NCBI GenBank assembly: GCA_003448025.1
Contig: DLXL01000324.1
Location: 1,101-9,128 of the forward strand
From: Saprospirales bacterium
Lineage (GTDB): Bacteria; Bacteroidota; Bacteroidia; Chitinophagales; Saprospiraceae
Length of the DNA stretch: 8,028 nucleotides
Direction: 5' to 3'
Shown here: piece by piece, positions 1 to 6,700 of the stretch
Layout of the letters: each line of letters begins with the position of its first letter
Numbering within the stretch: the first letter of the stretch is position 1
Program-made: the position numbers and the translations under genes
Notes under the pieces: generated by a model
Database searches by the model: none
What the model was told of the DNA's origin: nothing
The model's input: only the letters and a program-made list of their open reading frames with translations

Positions 1-20
1 GAAGACCGGGCGGGGCGGAA
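1..20 (+). repeat. Dispersed GC-rich repeat, copy A (window edge)
   Basis: This is an exact copy of the 20-bp core GAAGACCGGGCGGGGCGGAA, cut by or starting at the window edge. The same core recurs exactly or nearly so around 1702, 1789, 1876 and 1930, and in degenerate form elsewhere. The following stretch to about 148 holds no convincing gene; the only short minus-strand ORF there (33-95, 20 codons) is not supported by anything else. Confidence 0.8.
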
Positions 21-148
21 AATACTTTTATGTCAACGTATATCTATTACTACTTCCAGGCTATCAACTTGTCCATATTTGAAACTAGTTACCATTACTT
101 AGCCAGGACCACAAACTCCACCAGATTCCAGAGGTAATATTGAAGTGA

Positions 149-168
149 GAAGACCGTACACGGCGGAA
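149..168 (+). repeat. Dispersed GC-rich repeat, copy B (degenerate)
   Basis: This is a degenerate copy of the core: GAAGACCG, then an altered centre (TACAC), then GGCGGAA. It ends 2 nt from the stop codon of the barstar-like gene, so it lies in that gene's immediate 3' flank. On the gene's transcript the complementary, pyrimidine-rich strand would be present. Confidence 0.65.
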
Positions 169-170
169 GT

Positions 171-671
171 TTAGCCTCTGTTCGCTTCCAGCCATTCAGC
201 CCTGTTCCACATTACAGGCGTAGCGCCCACCGGGCTGATCAGATAGTCCGCATCGTCAACTTGTGCCAAAACAATAAGCCTTTTCCCCCAGAGCATCTGC
301 AGCCGTGCGTTGCGTGCAAAAACATCAAGCAACTGATGCGCCCACTCAGTATTCAGGTGGTTGAGGCCTCTGAAAACAACAACATACCCGGCGCCGGGTA
401 TCTCCAGCTCAGACAGGCAGTCGCTGAGTGCGTCCCAGTTTTCTCCGTAATAATCCGGAAATGACAGGCATTGCCGTAACTGCGCATGCATTTCCACCTC
501 GCTGTTCCAGGTTGTACAGTCGAGCTCCGCCATGGTGTATTGTTCGCGCTCAAACCATTGCAAATCAGTTGCCAGCACGTCTTTATTCCAATACAAGCTG
601 ATCCATCCGTTTTGCAGAATAGACCAGTCTAATCGTCCCCATTCATCAGGAATATTGCTAAATGTTGCCAT
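171..671 (-). CDS. Barstar-family ribonuclease inhibitor-like protein
   Basis: This predicted cytoplasmic protein of 166 residues belongs to the barstar family, whose founding member binds and blocks the extracellular RNase barnase. The signature is at residues 71-85, FPDYYGENWDALSDC, which matches barstar's YYGENLDALWDC helix. D80 and D84 correspond to barnase-contacting Asp35 and Asp39 of barstar, and Y74/Y75 to Tyr29/Tyr30. A beta strand (GYVVVF), a helix (WAHQLLDVFARNA) and another strand (RLIVLAQ) follow in family order. About 60 extra N-terminal residues and a tail beyond the last strand make it longer than the 90-residue barstar. The frame stays open upstream to 842, but that part translates a dispersed repeat and runs into the CIA30 gene, so I start at the ATG ending at 671. 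A TACATTTG box 24 nt upstream supports this start. No RNase gene is visible beside it. The family is clear; the target is unknown. Confidence 0.85.
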   Translation of the reverse strand: MATFSNIPDEWGRLDWSILQNGWISLYWNKDVLATDLQWFEREQYTMAELDCTTWNSEVEMHAQLRQCLSFPDYYGENWDALSDCLSELEIPGAGYVVVFRGLNHLNTEWAHQLLDVFARNARLQMLWGKRLIVLAQVDDADYLISPVGATPVMWNRAEWLEANRG

Positions 672-694
672 AGGTCTTGGTTGAAGGCCTTCAG

Positions 695-725
695 CAAATG
701 TATAGGAAAACCTGCGGATCAGAAA
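695..725 (-). promoter_or_regulatory. Candidate Bacteroidota promoter of the barstar-like gene
   Basis: On the minus strand a perfect TAnnTTTG -7 box (TACATTTG, 695-702) is preceded by TTTC (722-725) after a 19-nt spacer. The Bacteroidota sigma-ABfr consensus is TTTG, about 19-21 nt, TAnnTTTG. A start about 7 nt downstream would leave a leader of roughly 15-20 nt before the ATG at 671. The -33 element matches at three of four bases. This is a prediction by eye. Confidence 0.45.
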
Positions 726-751
726 TAGCCAGCATTCAGGGTCTGACTTAT

Positions 752-797
752 ATGCTGCCGGGGTGCGATAGGGAAAAGACCGTGCAGGGCGGAAAAA
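752..797 (+). repeat. Dispersed GC-rich repeat, copy C (extended form)
   Basis: The core here reads GAAAAGACCGTGCAGGGCGGAAAA (773-796), a divergent copy with a 2-base insertion. It is preceded by a GCTGCCGGGGTG extension (754-765) that is shared with the copy at 1900-1950. It lies 26 nt beyond the stop codon of the CIA30-family gene, between that gene and the barstar promoter. Confidence 0.65.
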
Positions 798-823
798 GGT
801 ATTGCTATACCACCAATATACTC

Positions 824-1360
824 TTACTCCAAACCTATCCAATCAATCAACAATTTGAAATCTTCTTCTTTCTTATTGGCAATCAAAAAACTCAATTGTT
901 CAATGCTATTAAAATTGAAATTCGGGCTATTCAATTTTCGCCCTCGAAACTGAGGGTAGAATTCACTTATAGGTAACTTGATGTTTTCCCATTCTCCGGA
1001 AGTAGTAAACGGGTGCACGTAAGACTCAGGCTGCGAGATTTCACCTTTCAACCGAAATTCATACGCCTTGCCATCTCCCTTTACCCGCAAAACGATACAT
1101 GTTTTTTGTTCCGATAGTTTTATCGTTTTGTTCAGCTGCACCGAGGCAAATCCTCCGTAATTCGCCAATGAAACGTGACCCGAAAATTGTCCATGTCCAG
1201 CATCCGTAAGTGACAAAGAACTCGTGGATATACCCCCCATCACACCATCGTTGACAATACGCCATTCATTGATTTTTGTTTGAGTGGTAAAGGTGTAAAC
1301 CTCTTTCATATTCGTTTCAGTGGATAAAGCAAGCGTTAGTAAAATCAGAAGGTATTTCAT
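824..1360 (-). CDS. CIA30-family exported protein
   Basis: This 178-residue protein belongs to the CIA30 family (complex I intermediate-associated protein 30, a beta-sandwich galactose-binding-like fold named after mitochondrial NDUFAF1). Typical features are W33-R-I-V-N-D-G-V-M-G-G-I-S (33-45), F-S-G-H-V-S-L-A-N-Y-G-G-F-A-S-V (59-74), the strand LRVKGDGKAYEFRL (91-104), and W124 followed by KLPISEFYP. Residues 1-14 (MKYLLILLTLALST) look like a short signal peptide, so the protein is probably exported to the periplasm or beyond. No lipobox cysteine is seen. The frame opens further to 1414, but the extra 18 residues are polar and would bury the signal peptide, so I choose the ATG at 1360. Bacterial CIA30 proteins are poorly characterised; a role in complex I assembly should not be assumed. 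No matching promoter was found upstream. Confidence 0.85.
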   Translation of the reverse strand: MKYLLILLTLALSTETNMKEVYTFTTQTKINEWRIVNDGVMGGISTSSLSLTDAGHGQFSGHVSLANYGGFASVQLNKTIKLSEQKTCIVLRVKGDGKAYEFRLKGEISQPESYVHPFTTSGEWENIKLPISEFYPQFRGRKLNSPNFNFNSIEQLSFLIANKKEEDFKLLIDWIGLE

Positions 1361-1482
1361 CGGTATGTTTTTTACAGCCAACCAGTTGTGGTTTTGAGCG
1401 AGGTTGATTTTCAATCCTTATTAATCAATCAAATCATCAAAACCAGTATAATCACAGCATAACAGGCGCTAAGTCGTTTTGT

Positions 1483-1529
1483 TCCGCCGGGTGCAATGGA
1501 TATCGGCAAGACAGGGTGAGGGGGAAAAA
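1483..1529 (+). repeat. Dispersed GC-rich repeat, degenerate copy D
   Basis: A CCGCCGGGTGCAATGGATAT stretch is followed by CGGCAAGACAGGGTGAGGGGGAAAAA. Order and spacing resemble the extended repeat (GCTGCCGGGATG...ATAT...GGGAAGACCGGGCGGGGCGGAAA), but several positions differ. I read it as a decayed copy. Confidence 0.4.
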
Positions 1530-1548
1530 GATACCTCGACAGCGTTTA

Positions 1549-1580
1549 TCATAAAAAAAAGTTGATATTTTTTTTCATGA
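1549..1580. repeat. A8/T8 inverted repeat (hairpin)
   Basis: TCAT plus eight A pairs with eight T plus ATGA across a 7-nt loop (GTTGATA), with a single unpaired C at 1576. This gives a 12-bp stem. The eight-T run follows the stem on either strand, so a weak bidirectional terminator is possible, although the stem is almost all A-T. Its outer TCAT/ATGA ends and 32-bp length resemble the palindromes near 7000. Confidence 0.5.
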
Positions 1581-1632
1581 CCGGCCTGTTATGTAAAGAA
1601 AGTTTACATGATTTGGGCGTGCTCTACAGGAT

Positions 1633-1665
1633 TGGGGTCTACCCCACTTTAAGGGGAAGACCCAA
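1633..1665. repeat. GC-rich hairpin overlapping degenerate repeat copy E
   Basis: GGGTCT (1635-1640) pairs with AGACCC (1658-1663), and CCCC (1642-1645) pairs with GGGG (1653-1656). There is one A-A mismatch and a 7-nt loop (ACTTTAA). The right arm plus following bases (GGGGAAGACCCAAGCGCGGCGG, 1653-1674) is itself a degenerate copy of the dispersed repeat, close in wording to copy J at 3007-3045. There is no U-tract, so it is not an obvious terminator. Confidence 0.5.
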
Positions 1666-1670
1666 GCGCG

Positions 1671-1700
1671 GCGGCGGGATGCCAGGGGGCTATGGGGATG
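1671..1700 (+). repeat. Extended 5' part of repeat copy F
   Basis: GCGGCGGGATGCCAGGGGGC followed by TATGGGGATG precedes the core copy at 1701. The stretch aligns with GCTGCCGGGATGCCGGGGTGATATTTGG before the core at 1929 and, less well, with 754-772. This shows that the dispersed repeat is about 45-50 bp in its full form, not just the 20-bp core. Confidence 0.5.
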
Positions 1701-1895
1701 GGAAGACCGGGCGAGGCGGAAAGGGCGGTCTGTTTGGTATAGTTTGAAATAAACGCCCAACCTTCCGCCGCTATTGGACCTTGTGCAGGAAGACCGGGCG
1801 GGGCGGAAAGGGCGGTCTGTTTGGTATAGTTTGAAATAAACGCCCAACCTTCCGCCGCTATTGGACCTTGTGCAGGAAGACCGGGCGGGGCGGAA
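1701..1895 (+). repeat. 87-bp tandem duplication plus partial third unit
   Basis: Unit 1 (1701-1787) and unit 2 (1788-1874) differ at a single base (A1714 versus G1801). A third unit begins at 1875 and stops after the core at about 1895. Each unit starts with GGAAGACCGGGCG(A/G)GGCGG and continues with a spacer containing GGGCG...CGCCC and CCTTCCGCC. The near identity implies a recent duplication, with copy number probably variable through recombination or replication slippage. Confidence 0.9.
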
Positions 1896-1899
1896 TATT

Positions 1900-1950
1900 T
1901 GCTGCCGGGATGCCGGGGTGATATTTGGGGAAGACCGGGCGGGGCGGAAA
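1900..1950 (+). repeat. Dispersed GC-rich repeat, copy I (extended form)
   Basis: An intact core (1930-1949) is preceded by TGCTGCCGGGATGCCGGGG and TGATATTTGG. It ends 13 nt from the stop codon of the 145-residue secreted protein gene, again in the 3' flank of a minus-strand gene. Confidence 0.75.
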
Positions 1951-1963
1951 AGCCCTTGACGCT

Positions 1964-2401
1964 TCAGTCAATGCTGATATTATATAAATCCCAGATGGAT
2001 TTTGTTGCATTCCACTTGATTTCATAACGTTCTCCTCCGGTCAGATAATACTCGACATCTTTTCCATTTGTGCGGATTTTGATATTGATCCTGTCAAAAG
2101 ATAGTAGGTTGTAAGTATGTACATACCCTGGCTCAATTTCGTGAACAGACCAAGCTCCTGCCGGATAGGCCAACTGAAAAAAAATCTTCTTATTGTTATT
2201 GTTTGTTATAACGACCTTTTTGGGGGTTAGAGTATTTTTGTAATACAAATCCTCTTGTTTACTTAGATCCCTATTTTCTGCACATATTACTCCATCGCCT
2301 CTATCGAGCCCCCCCCCAAAAAACTTTTCTAAAGTCTGCCCCCAAATTGAACTACTTGAAGCGAAAAAGGCGAGAATTGTAAATAAGTATTTCATAATCA
2401 T
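1964..2401 (-). CDS. Small secreted protein of unknown function with G9 tract
   Basis: I do not recognise this 145-residue protein. It opens with a signal peptide (MKYLFTILAFFASSSSIWGQ, beginning at residue 3), probably cleaved after the small-residue/GQ region near 20-22. The rest looks beta-rich: KKVVITNNNNKKIFFQLAY, then alternating polar and hydrophobic strands, ending in RYEIKWNATKSIWDLYNI. This suggests a small periplasmic or surface domain. It overlaps the upstream gene by 4 bp (ATGA), so translation is probably coupled. A second ATG two codons in (2395) is an equally good start. Residues 29-31 (Gly-Gly-Gly) are encoded by nine consecutive G, preceded by six T. This slippery tract lies just past the signal peptide, and a one-base slip would truncate the mature protein. 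Only one cysteine is seen, outside any lipobox. Confidence 0.7.
   Translation of the reverse strand: MIMKYLFTILAFFASSSSIWGQTLEKFFGGGLDRGDGVICAENRDLSKQEDLYYKNTLTPKKVVITNNNNKKIFFQLAYPAGAWSVHEIEPGYVHTYNLLSFDRINIKIRTNGKDVEYYLTGGERYEIKWNATKSIWDLYNISID
2309..2323 (-). repeat. T6G9 homopolymer tract inside a coding region
   Basis: On the coding strand six T are followed by nine G, encoding Phe-Phe-Gly-Gly-Gly of the 145-residue secreted protein. Runs of nine G are classic slippage sites in phase-variable genes. The frame is intact in this sequence. Confidence 0.8.
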
Positions 2402-2868
2402 TCTGTTTTTTCGGTTGTTGATTGATTTGATCCCAATAGATAACCGACGATTGTACCTAATAGGCCGGTAATTGGTGTAATTTGGTCAGAAGTGAAGCCC
2501 GCAGAAATTACGAACAATGAAGAGATGATTACTAATGTAATTGTCATTGCCCTTAAAGATTGATTGGGGCTAAATAATTTTTGCCAAATCAAAAAGAACT
2601 GAAGCAAAAAGACGACAACCCCAAAAATAAGCACCAACAAAGAAAGCCCAAATTCATCTGAAGCCAAAAAGCGTGAACCAGATGGTTTTGTGTTATAGGT
2701 AACTGTCGGTGGAGCATTCTCAATCGAAGTTTGTTCAGGGCTAATCGTAGTGGTCGACGACGGAGCGGCAGCAGCATCGCTTGTAGGAGATGTTTGGCCT
2801 ATTATATCGGCTGTGCAAAAAAGCAGCAATGCAAATAGGGCAAAGGCCTTTAATGTTTTACATGTCAT
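2398..2868 (-). CDS. Membrane protein of unknown function with signal peptide
   Basis: I do not recognise this 156-residue protein. Residues 1-25 form a signal peptide (KTLKAFALFALLLFCTADIIGQ). A low-complexity linker rich in Thr, Ser, Pro and Ala follows (26-62). Then come hydrophobic segments at about 74-96 (LSLLVLIFGVVVFLLQFFLIW) and 108-124 (MTITLVIISSLFVISAG), and a third glycine-rich one at 130-146 (ITPITGLLGTIVGYLLG). The C-terminus is a short polar tail. The architecture suggests a small inner-membrane protein with an extracytoplasmic linker. It leads a two-gene operon: its TGA overlaps the ATG of the next gene. Both proteins have signal peptides ending in I-x-G-Q-T, which suits a shared envelope role. 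A promoter candidate lies about 25 nt upstream of the ATG. A holin-like function is conceivable from size and helices but not supported. Confidence 0.7.
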   Translation of the reverse strand: MTCKTLKAFALFALLLFCTADIIGQTSPTSDAAAAPSSTTTISPEQTSIENAPPTVTYNTKPSGSRFLASDEFGLSLLVLIFGVVVFLLQFFLIWQKLFSPNQSLRAMTITLVIISSLFVISAGFTSDQITPITGLLGTIVGYLLGSNQSTTEKTE

Positions 2869-2894
2869 TATGCTAATTCGTAAATTTTAACGGT

Positions 2895-2925
2895 TAAAGG
2901 TATTTAAACAATTTTGCATATCAAA
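2895..2925 (-). promoter_or_regulatory. Candidate Bacteroidota promoter of the membrane/secreted gene pair
   Basis: On the minus strand, TTTG (2922-2925), a 19-nt spacer and TACCTTTA (2895-2902) match the sigma-ABfr consensus TTTG / TAnnTTTG at all but the last base. The predicted start would give a leader of about 20 nt before the ATG at 2868. Confidence 0.55.
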
Positions 2926-3006
2926 TTCTCTCATCAAATTATTTCAAAAGTTTCTTGACTTTCTCCGCAATAGTGTCTCAAAAATTGTGCCTGGCCAAGG
3001 GCCTCA

Positions 3007-3045
3007 CTTTCTGCCGCGCTTGGGTCTTGTGCGCCCCATCCCCCC
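3007..3045 (-). repeat. Dispersed GC-rich repeat, degenerate copy J (inverted orientation)
   Basis: Read on the minus strand, GGGGGGATGGGGCGCAC is followed by AAGACCCAAGCGCGGCAGAAAG. This lines up with GGGGGCTATGGGGATGGG plus AAGACCGGGCGAGGCGGAAAG at 1685-1722. It begins directly after the stop codon of the YgjP-like gene. Unlike the other copies it is oriented with, not against, the gene it follows. Confidence 0.5.
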
Positions 3046-3741
3046 TCACGCCAACAACTTCTCCAATTTCATTTTCCACTTTTCCCAATCTCTCATTTCC
3101 CGCGTCTGCAGATCTATGAATTTCTGTGTATGGTCGTGGTGGATTAAATGACAAAGCTCATGTATGATTACATATTCTATACAGCCCTTTGGCGCTTTGA
3201 TTAACTCCGGATTCAAAATGATCTTCCCTTTAGGCGTACAGCTACCCCAACGAGTAGGCATATCCCTCAACACTATTGAACTTGGCTCAACTTTGTACTT
3301 TTTGAATCGCTCAATCAAGGGTTGCGCAATGGCATGAAACCGGATACGCGCATGCCCTAAATACCATTTTTGCAATAAATCCTTCGCCCTTGATTTGTCA
3401 CTTGTGGTCACTTCTATGAACTTCCCTTTCAATCTGACAGATTCTTCTGTACCCAATTGAATCTGTAACCGGTAGCTTCTGCCTAAATACAAATGCGTTT
3501 CCCCGCTTATGTATTTGCGCTGGGTAGTTTTGGGTTGAAAGGATAGAAAAAAGCTCTGTTGCCTGAGAATCCAGGGCGCTTTTTTCCTGATTTTCTCTTT
3601 AACCTTTTCAAGTGAAGTGCCGACCGGTGCTCTTACCAAAACATCCGTTTCCGGCGTTACCGTTATACCAAGCGATTTACGATCCGTAAACTCCAGATGA
3701 AAAGTAATGGTTCTGCTTCCAAATTGTATAGCCTCTGTCAT
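3046..3741 (-). CDS. YgjP/DUF45-family zinc metallopeptidase of the restriction operon
   Basis: This predicted cytoplasmic zinc-dependent peptidase has 231 residues, close to the usual 230-250 of the YgjP/DUF45 (M48-like) family. The zinc-binding site is H194-E-L-C-H198 with the third ligand probably H204 (HHDHTQKF), and E195 is the catalytic base. The family's other hallmark, T-R-W-G-S-C, is at 163-168. The N-terminal 110 residues form the beta-rich domain typical of the family. The ATG shares one base with the hsdR stop (TAATG), which implies translational coupling and co-regulation. Genes of this family are often found directly after hsdR in type I restriction loci. Their job there is not settled; turnover of a restriction complex is a plausible inference. 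All catalytic residues are present, so it should be active. Confidence 0.9.
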   Translation of the reverse strand: MTEAIQFGSRTITFHLEFTDRKSLGITVTPETDVLVRAPVGTSLEKVKEKIRKKAPWILRQQSFFLSFQPKTTQRKYISGETHLYLGRSYRLQIQLGTEESVRLKGKFIEVTTSDKSRAKDLLQKWYLGHARIRFHAIAQPLIERFKKYKVEPSSIVLRDMPTRWGSCTPKGKIILNPELIKAPKGCIEYVIIHELCHLIHHDHTQKFIDLQTREMRDWEKWKMKLEKLLA

Positions 3742-6700
3742 TACTTGTACCGGATTTTAGCTACTTCAATACAATCCTCAGCCATTTTGTCCATTTCCTT
3801 AAACGACAAATCCACCTGGTATTTATCCCGCACTTCGTCTATCAGATAATCGCCAATTTCAATAAGCAATTTCCCTGTAATGTTGGTTTTATACTGCCAG
3901 TCTACAATGGGTTGACCGTTATCCAAAACAAATTGACGTATCAGATCGTCTATTTGTAGCGCCGTCTGGATGGAAACCTCTCTGCGGACAACATCATCCT
4001 GTATCTTCTCTGAAAGAGCCTCCGCCGTTAATCCATAAAAAGCCCTGGCTACATCCCTGTCCATCAATTGGTTGGGCACATCGCGATCTGTACGGGTGAG
4101 TACGCTGGTCATGATATCGTTGCTTCTCTTCAAGCGCTCCGCACTGCTAATTCTCCCTTCTTCATATTCCTGAATGACATCCTTCAGCATCTGCGAAAAC
4201 TTCTTGTAAAAAGCAGGGTCTTCTTCCATCTTTTCAGAAATGTGCTTCGCGGTTCTGCTCTCAATTCTGTCTGCCTTGGCATCGTCTCCAGTGGCTCTTT
4301 CCAGCTCCTGCTGAAATTTGTCTTTGTCAAAGATGTTCACCAACTCGGTGATGGTTTCAATTTTTTCGGTGGTAATATGGGTGTCAATCAGCTTCTGAAT
4401 CTGACCCTCATATTTCCGATAGTCTATCTCATCACTGTATCTTTCTACTACCGCCAACCGAAGCTTTAAAAACATAGCCAGGTCTTCTTTATACCGGTTT
4501 ATCGTTTTCTCCTCCACTTCTTTATGGAATTGGATAGACGATAAAGCCAGTTTTAAACTTTTGGCGAAAGCCGCCAGCTTGTCGTAAAATAAAACCCTGA
4601 TGGCTTCATCCTTCAATAATTGCTGATAGGCTTCGGCATCTCGCTTGTTGGTTATGGTTTTGAAAATATCCCACAGGTCTGCGTGTTTCTGAGGCAGCTT
4701 TTTGATCTCATCCGAGATGTTGGTGAGTGTGCCAACCAAATCTTCCGCGTCAAAATCCTCAAAAGAAGAATACATCTTCAAGGCATCGCCGAGGTTTTCT
4801 ATCACACCATAATAGTCAATGATATACCCAAACTCTTTGTCCGGATAAATACGGTTTACCCTGGCAATGGCCTGCAGTAGCTTATGGCCTTGCAGGTTTC
4901 TGGTAAGGTACAATACCGTGTTCTTGGGCTCGTCAAAACCGGTTAGCAACTTATCTACCACTATGATGATCTCCGGATCTTTCTGATTTTTAAAACGGTT
5001 GATGATGTTCTTCTCATAGCTTTTGGCATTCCCATGTTCATCCATCATCCGTTTCCAAAACTGGTTTTCTTTCTCGGTTGATTTCTCATAGGCGCTCTCT
5101 TCGCCCTCTCTTTCGTCGATGGATGAAATCAGGACCTCGCTGCTTACGATGTCTATTTTGTCCAGAAACTCCTTGTACTTAATAGCATTCACTTTTTTGT
5201 CGCAAACCAATTGGCCCTTAAATGGGGTTCGTCCCTGCCAGTTGTCCCGAAAATGATAGCTGATATCCCAGGCAATCATCCACATTTTTTGCTCGGCTGA
5301 ATTGAGGTGGTCATACCGGGCAAATTTTTTCTTGATGTCTGCTTTCTGATAATCGGTTAATGGCTCGGAAACCATCCCGAAAAAGGTATCCAGCGGGCTC
5401 GCATTGACCTCCTGCATCGCCAACCGCCCCTCGTAAAGCAACGGAACCACAGCCTTGTCGCTCACGGCCTGATCTACTGTGTAGGCATCAATGACGCCGC
5501 CAAATTTGGCCGCCGTACTCTTGTCCTTCTTGAAGAGGGGCGTTCCGGTCATGGCAATAAAACAGGCATTGGGCAGGGTTTTTTGCATGTCCACATGGAA
5601 GGTGCCATGCTGCGTTCTGTGCCCCTCATCCACGAGCACAAAAATATCGTGACTGGTTAGCGGGGCGCCTATTTTCTTGACCGCAGCTACAAATTTGTTG
5701 ATGATGGTGGTCACTACCGCATCGCTTTTGCTTTCCAGCAATTCCACCAGGCGTTGCCCGGTGGTGGCATTTTCTACCGGCTTTCCACATTTGCGGAAGG
5801 TGCCGGTAATTTGACTGTCCAAATCGGTCCGGTCGGTAACCAGTACAATTTTCGGATTGCGAATGTCCGGATCCATGGCAATGGCCTGCGCCAGCATGAC
5901 CATTGTTAGCGACTTTCCGCTTCCTTGGGTATGCCAGATCACACCGCCCCTGCGCCGGCCGTTTTCCATGTTCTTGATGCGTTGCATGGATTTTTTGATG
6001 GCAAAAAACTGCTGGTAGCGGGCTACTTTTTTCTCTCCGTTGTCGAACAACAGAAAATTGAACACAATGTCCAGCAGGCGCTCTGGCCTGCACAAGCCAT
6101 ACAGGTACTCGTCCTGAACGGTAGGCAATATCGTTTCCTGCTCCAGAGCATCGAAATACCGCCACACATATTTGAACCGATCGGCAAACAGGTGGTCTTT
6201 GACTGCCGGCGTCAGCGGCTGGTTTTTCAGCTCCGTCAACGTACGCCGGTACACCTTTTCCGCTTCTTCGCTGCCGAATTTCTCCTGCCATTTGGCCCAA
6301 AATTTTTCCGGCGTGGCATTGGTGGCATACGCTGCATCCTGCGTGGCTATGCTCAGGGTGAGTTGCGTGTACACATACAGGCTGCGGATGCCGTCTTCCT
6401 GTTGGTTGCGCAAATGCTGACTGATGGCCTGCCTCAAAGGGTCTTTCATATCGGGGCGCTTGCACTCAATGATGCAGAGCGGTATGCCGTTCACGAACAG
6501 CACCAAATCCGGCCGGTAATGCTCCTTGCTGGTGCTGCGCATTACGCTGTACTCTTCGGTTACGTGAAAAACATTGTTGCCGATGTTTTTCCAGTCGATG
6601 TACTGCAGGGTAAAACTCTTTTTGTCGCCGTCTATGCTTTGCTCCAATGCCTGACCCAGGGTGAGCAGGTTGTACGCTTTTTCACCGGCAACGTTGTAGC

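Larger units (their letters stand above)
1361..1963. other. Repeat-rich intergenic region (603 bp)
   Basis: No gene is supported here. The stretch holds, in order, a degenerate copy of the dispersed repeat (1483-1529), an A8/T8 hairpin (1549-1580), a GC-rich hairpin (1633-1665), an 87-bp tandem duplication (1701-1874) with a third partial copy, and an extended repeat copy (1900-1950). Two short open frames cross the tandem repeat, one per strand. They are low-complexity translations of the repeat. The minus-strand frame stays open because 87 is divisible by three. Confidence 0.75.

Noticed and set aside
33..95. 20-codon minus-strand ORF followed 12 nt later by repeat copy A
   Set aside because: It fits the repeat-after-stop pattern, but it is very short, has a stop codon two codons upstream, and lacks recognisable similarity. 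It may be a gene remnant or chance.
672..842. N-terminal extension of the barstar-like protein up to 842
   Set aside because: It would encode the dispersed repeat (FFRPARSF) and overlap the CIA30 gene end. The promoter-like TACATTTG lies inside it, and family similarity starts later.
1562..1847. Two open frames (plus strand 1562-1747; minus strand 1575-1847) over the tandem repeat
   Set aside because: Both are low-complexity translations of the repeat. The minus frame stays open because the 87-bp period is a multiple of three, and neither resembles a real protein.
1..2000. Integron-like cassette array: small same-strand genes each followed by a repeat
   Set aside because: The layout is cassette-like, but the repeats lack paired GTTRRRY/RYYYAAC core sites and the imperfect palindrome of attC, and no integrase is visible. 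One RYYYAAC match (GCCCAAC, 1754-1760) has no partner.
2980..3003. Terminator for the hsdR-ygjP operon (GGCC-CTT-GGCC hairpin and a T5 run on the minus strand)
   Set aside because: The stem is only 4 bp and the T-run is 8 nt away, too weak to call.
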